In this document: in pieces, positions 5,042 through 5,179 of the stretch
How positions within the stretch are numbered: position 1 is the stretch's first letter
Layout of the letters: the number at the start of each line of letters is the position of its first letter
From: Clostridia bacterium
GTDB taxonomy: Bacteria; Bacillota; Clostridia; Christensenellales; CAG-1252
DNA length: 5,179 nt
Reading direction: 5' to 3'
Assembly (NCBI GenBank): GCA_017615495.1
Contig: JAGAAA010000094.1
Coordinates: forward strand, 1-5,179
Position numbers and translations under genes: made by a program
Notes under the pieces: model-generated
Told to the model about the DNA's origin: nothing
What the model saw: the letters and a program-made list of their open reading frames with translations, nothing else
Databases searched by the model: none

Positions 5042-5070
5042 TTGCAATGGGTTTTTCGATATGATATAAT
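5042..5070 (+). promoter_or_regulatory. Promoter of the tRNA-Leu gene
   Basis: TTGCAA (-35, 5042-5047) is followed after 17 nt by TATAAT (-10, 5065-5070), with TGA directly before the -10 (extended -10). Transcription would begin near 5077, only a few bases before the mature tRNA 5' end. The layout is the same as at 3521-3549. Confidence 0.88.
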
Positions 5071-5080
5071 AAGCCAGCAA

Positions 5081-5166
5081 GCCGAAGTGGTGGAATGGCA
5101 GACGCGATGGACTCAAAATCCATTGTTGGCGACAACGTGTGGGTTCAAGTCCCACCTTCGGCACCA
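5081..5166 (+). tRNA. tRNA-Leu (anticodon CAA), CCA encoded
   Basis: The full class II cloverleaf is visible. The acceptor arms GCCGAAG (5081-5087) and CTTCGGC (5156-5162) pair over 7 bp. The anticodon stem ATGGA/TCCAT (5107-5111, 5119-5123) holds the loop CTCAAAA, with CAA at 5114-5116, which reads UUG. The long variable arm has the stem GTTG/CAAC with a GCGA loop (5125-5136). The T arm is GTGGG-TTCAAGT-CCCAC (5139-5155). The discriminator is A (5163), and CCA is encoded at 5164-5166. The anticodon and the long variable arm identify leucine. Confidence 0.97.
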
Positions 5167-5179
5167 AGAGCACTCGTGA

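Noticed and set aside
1..5179. Mobile element, CRISPR array, riboswitch or attachment site, including integration at the tRNA-Leu 3' end
   Set aside because: No terminal repeats, transposase or integrase motifs, spaced direct repeats or known riboswitch core were seen. Only 13 nt remain after the tRNA, so integration there cannot be judged.

Overview
The window looks like chromosomal DNA of an uncultured, probably gut-type member of the Clostridia (Bacillota). The evidence is a spore-specific germination protease (GPR) divergent from rpsT, a DUF4364 protein, moderately GC-rich genes with AT-rich spacers, Shine-Dalgarno (SD) sites of the AGGAG type, and a tRNA-Leu with encoded CCA. Placement below class (for example Christensenellales) is a guess.

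Layout. (1) Positions 1-211 hold the 3' end of an unrecognised plus-strand gene, followed by a strong intrinsic terminator (242-274). A minus-strand terminator sits back to back with it (280-307). (2) Positions 331-1888, minus strand, form a compact three-gene cluster read as rpsT, then a 246-residue protein of unknown function, then a DUF4364 protein. Both gaps are 11 nt, and one promoter lies upstream at 1942-1971. (3) Positions 2017-2769, plus strand, encode a short GPR-like protease. Its 3' end overlaps by 12 bp the end of a minus-strand glutamate racemase gene (2758-3453). (4) Positions 3610-5004, plus strand, encode a COG2509-type FAD-dependent oxidoreductase with a four-cysteine cluster. 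Its promoter is near-consensus, and a perfect 18-bp palindrome lies just before its SD. (5) Positions 5081-5166 are a tRNA-Leu(CAA) with its own promoter.

The genes do not form one obvious pathway. They are translation (S20, tRNA-Leu), spore outgrowth (GPR), peptidoglycan precursor supply (D-glutamate), a redox enzyme of unknown substrate, and two poorly characterised proteins carried with rpsT.

I see no mobile element, CRISPR array, toxin-antitoxin pair or defence island, and no convincing new multi-gene system. The points most worth a second look are: the GPR that lacks a propeptide, an SD and the usual internal insert; the unknown second gene of the rpsT cluster; a repeated TTGCAA / extended -10 promoter form at three unrelated genes; the palindrome before the FAD gene; and the gpr/racemase overlap with candidate terminators lying inside or beyond the opposing gene.
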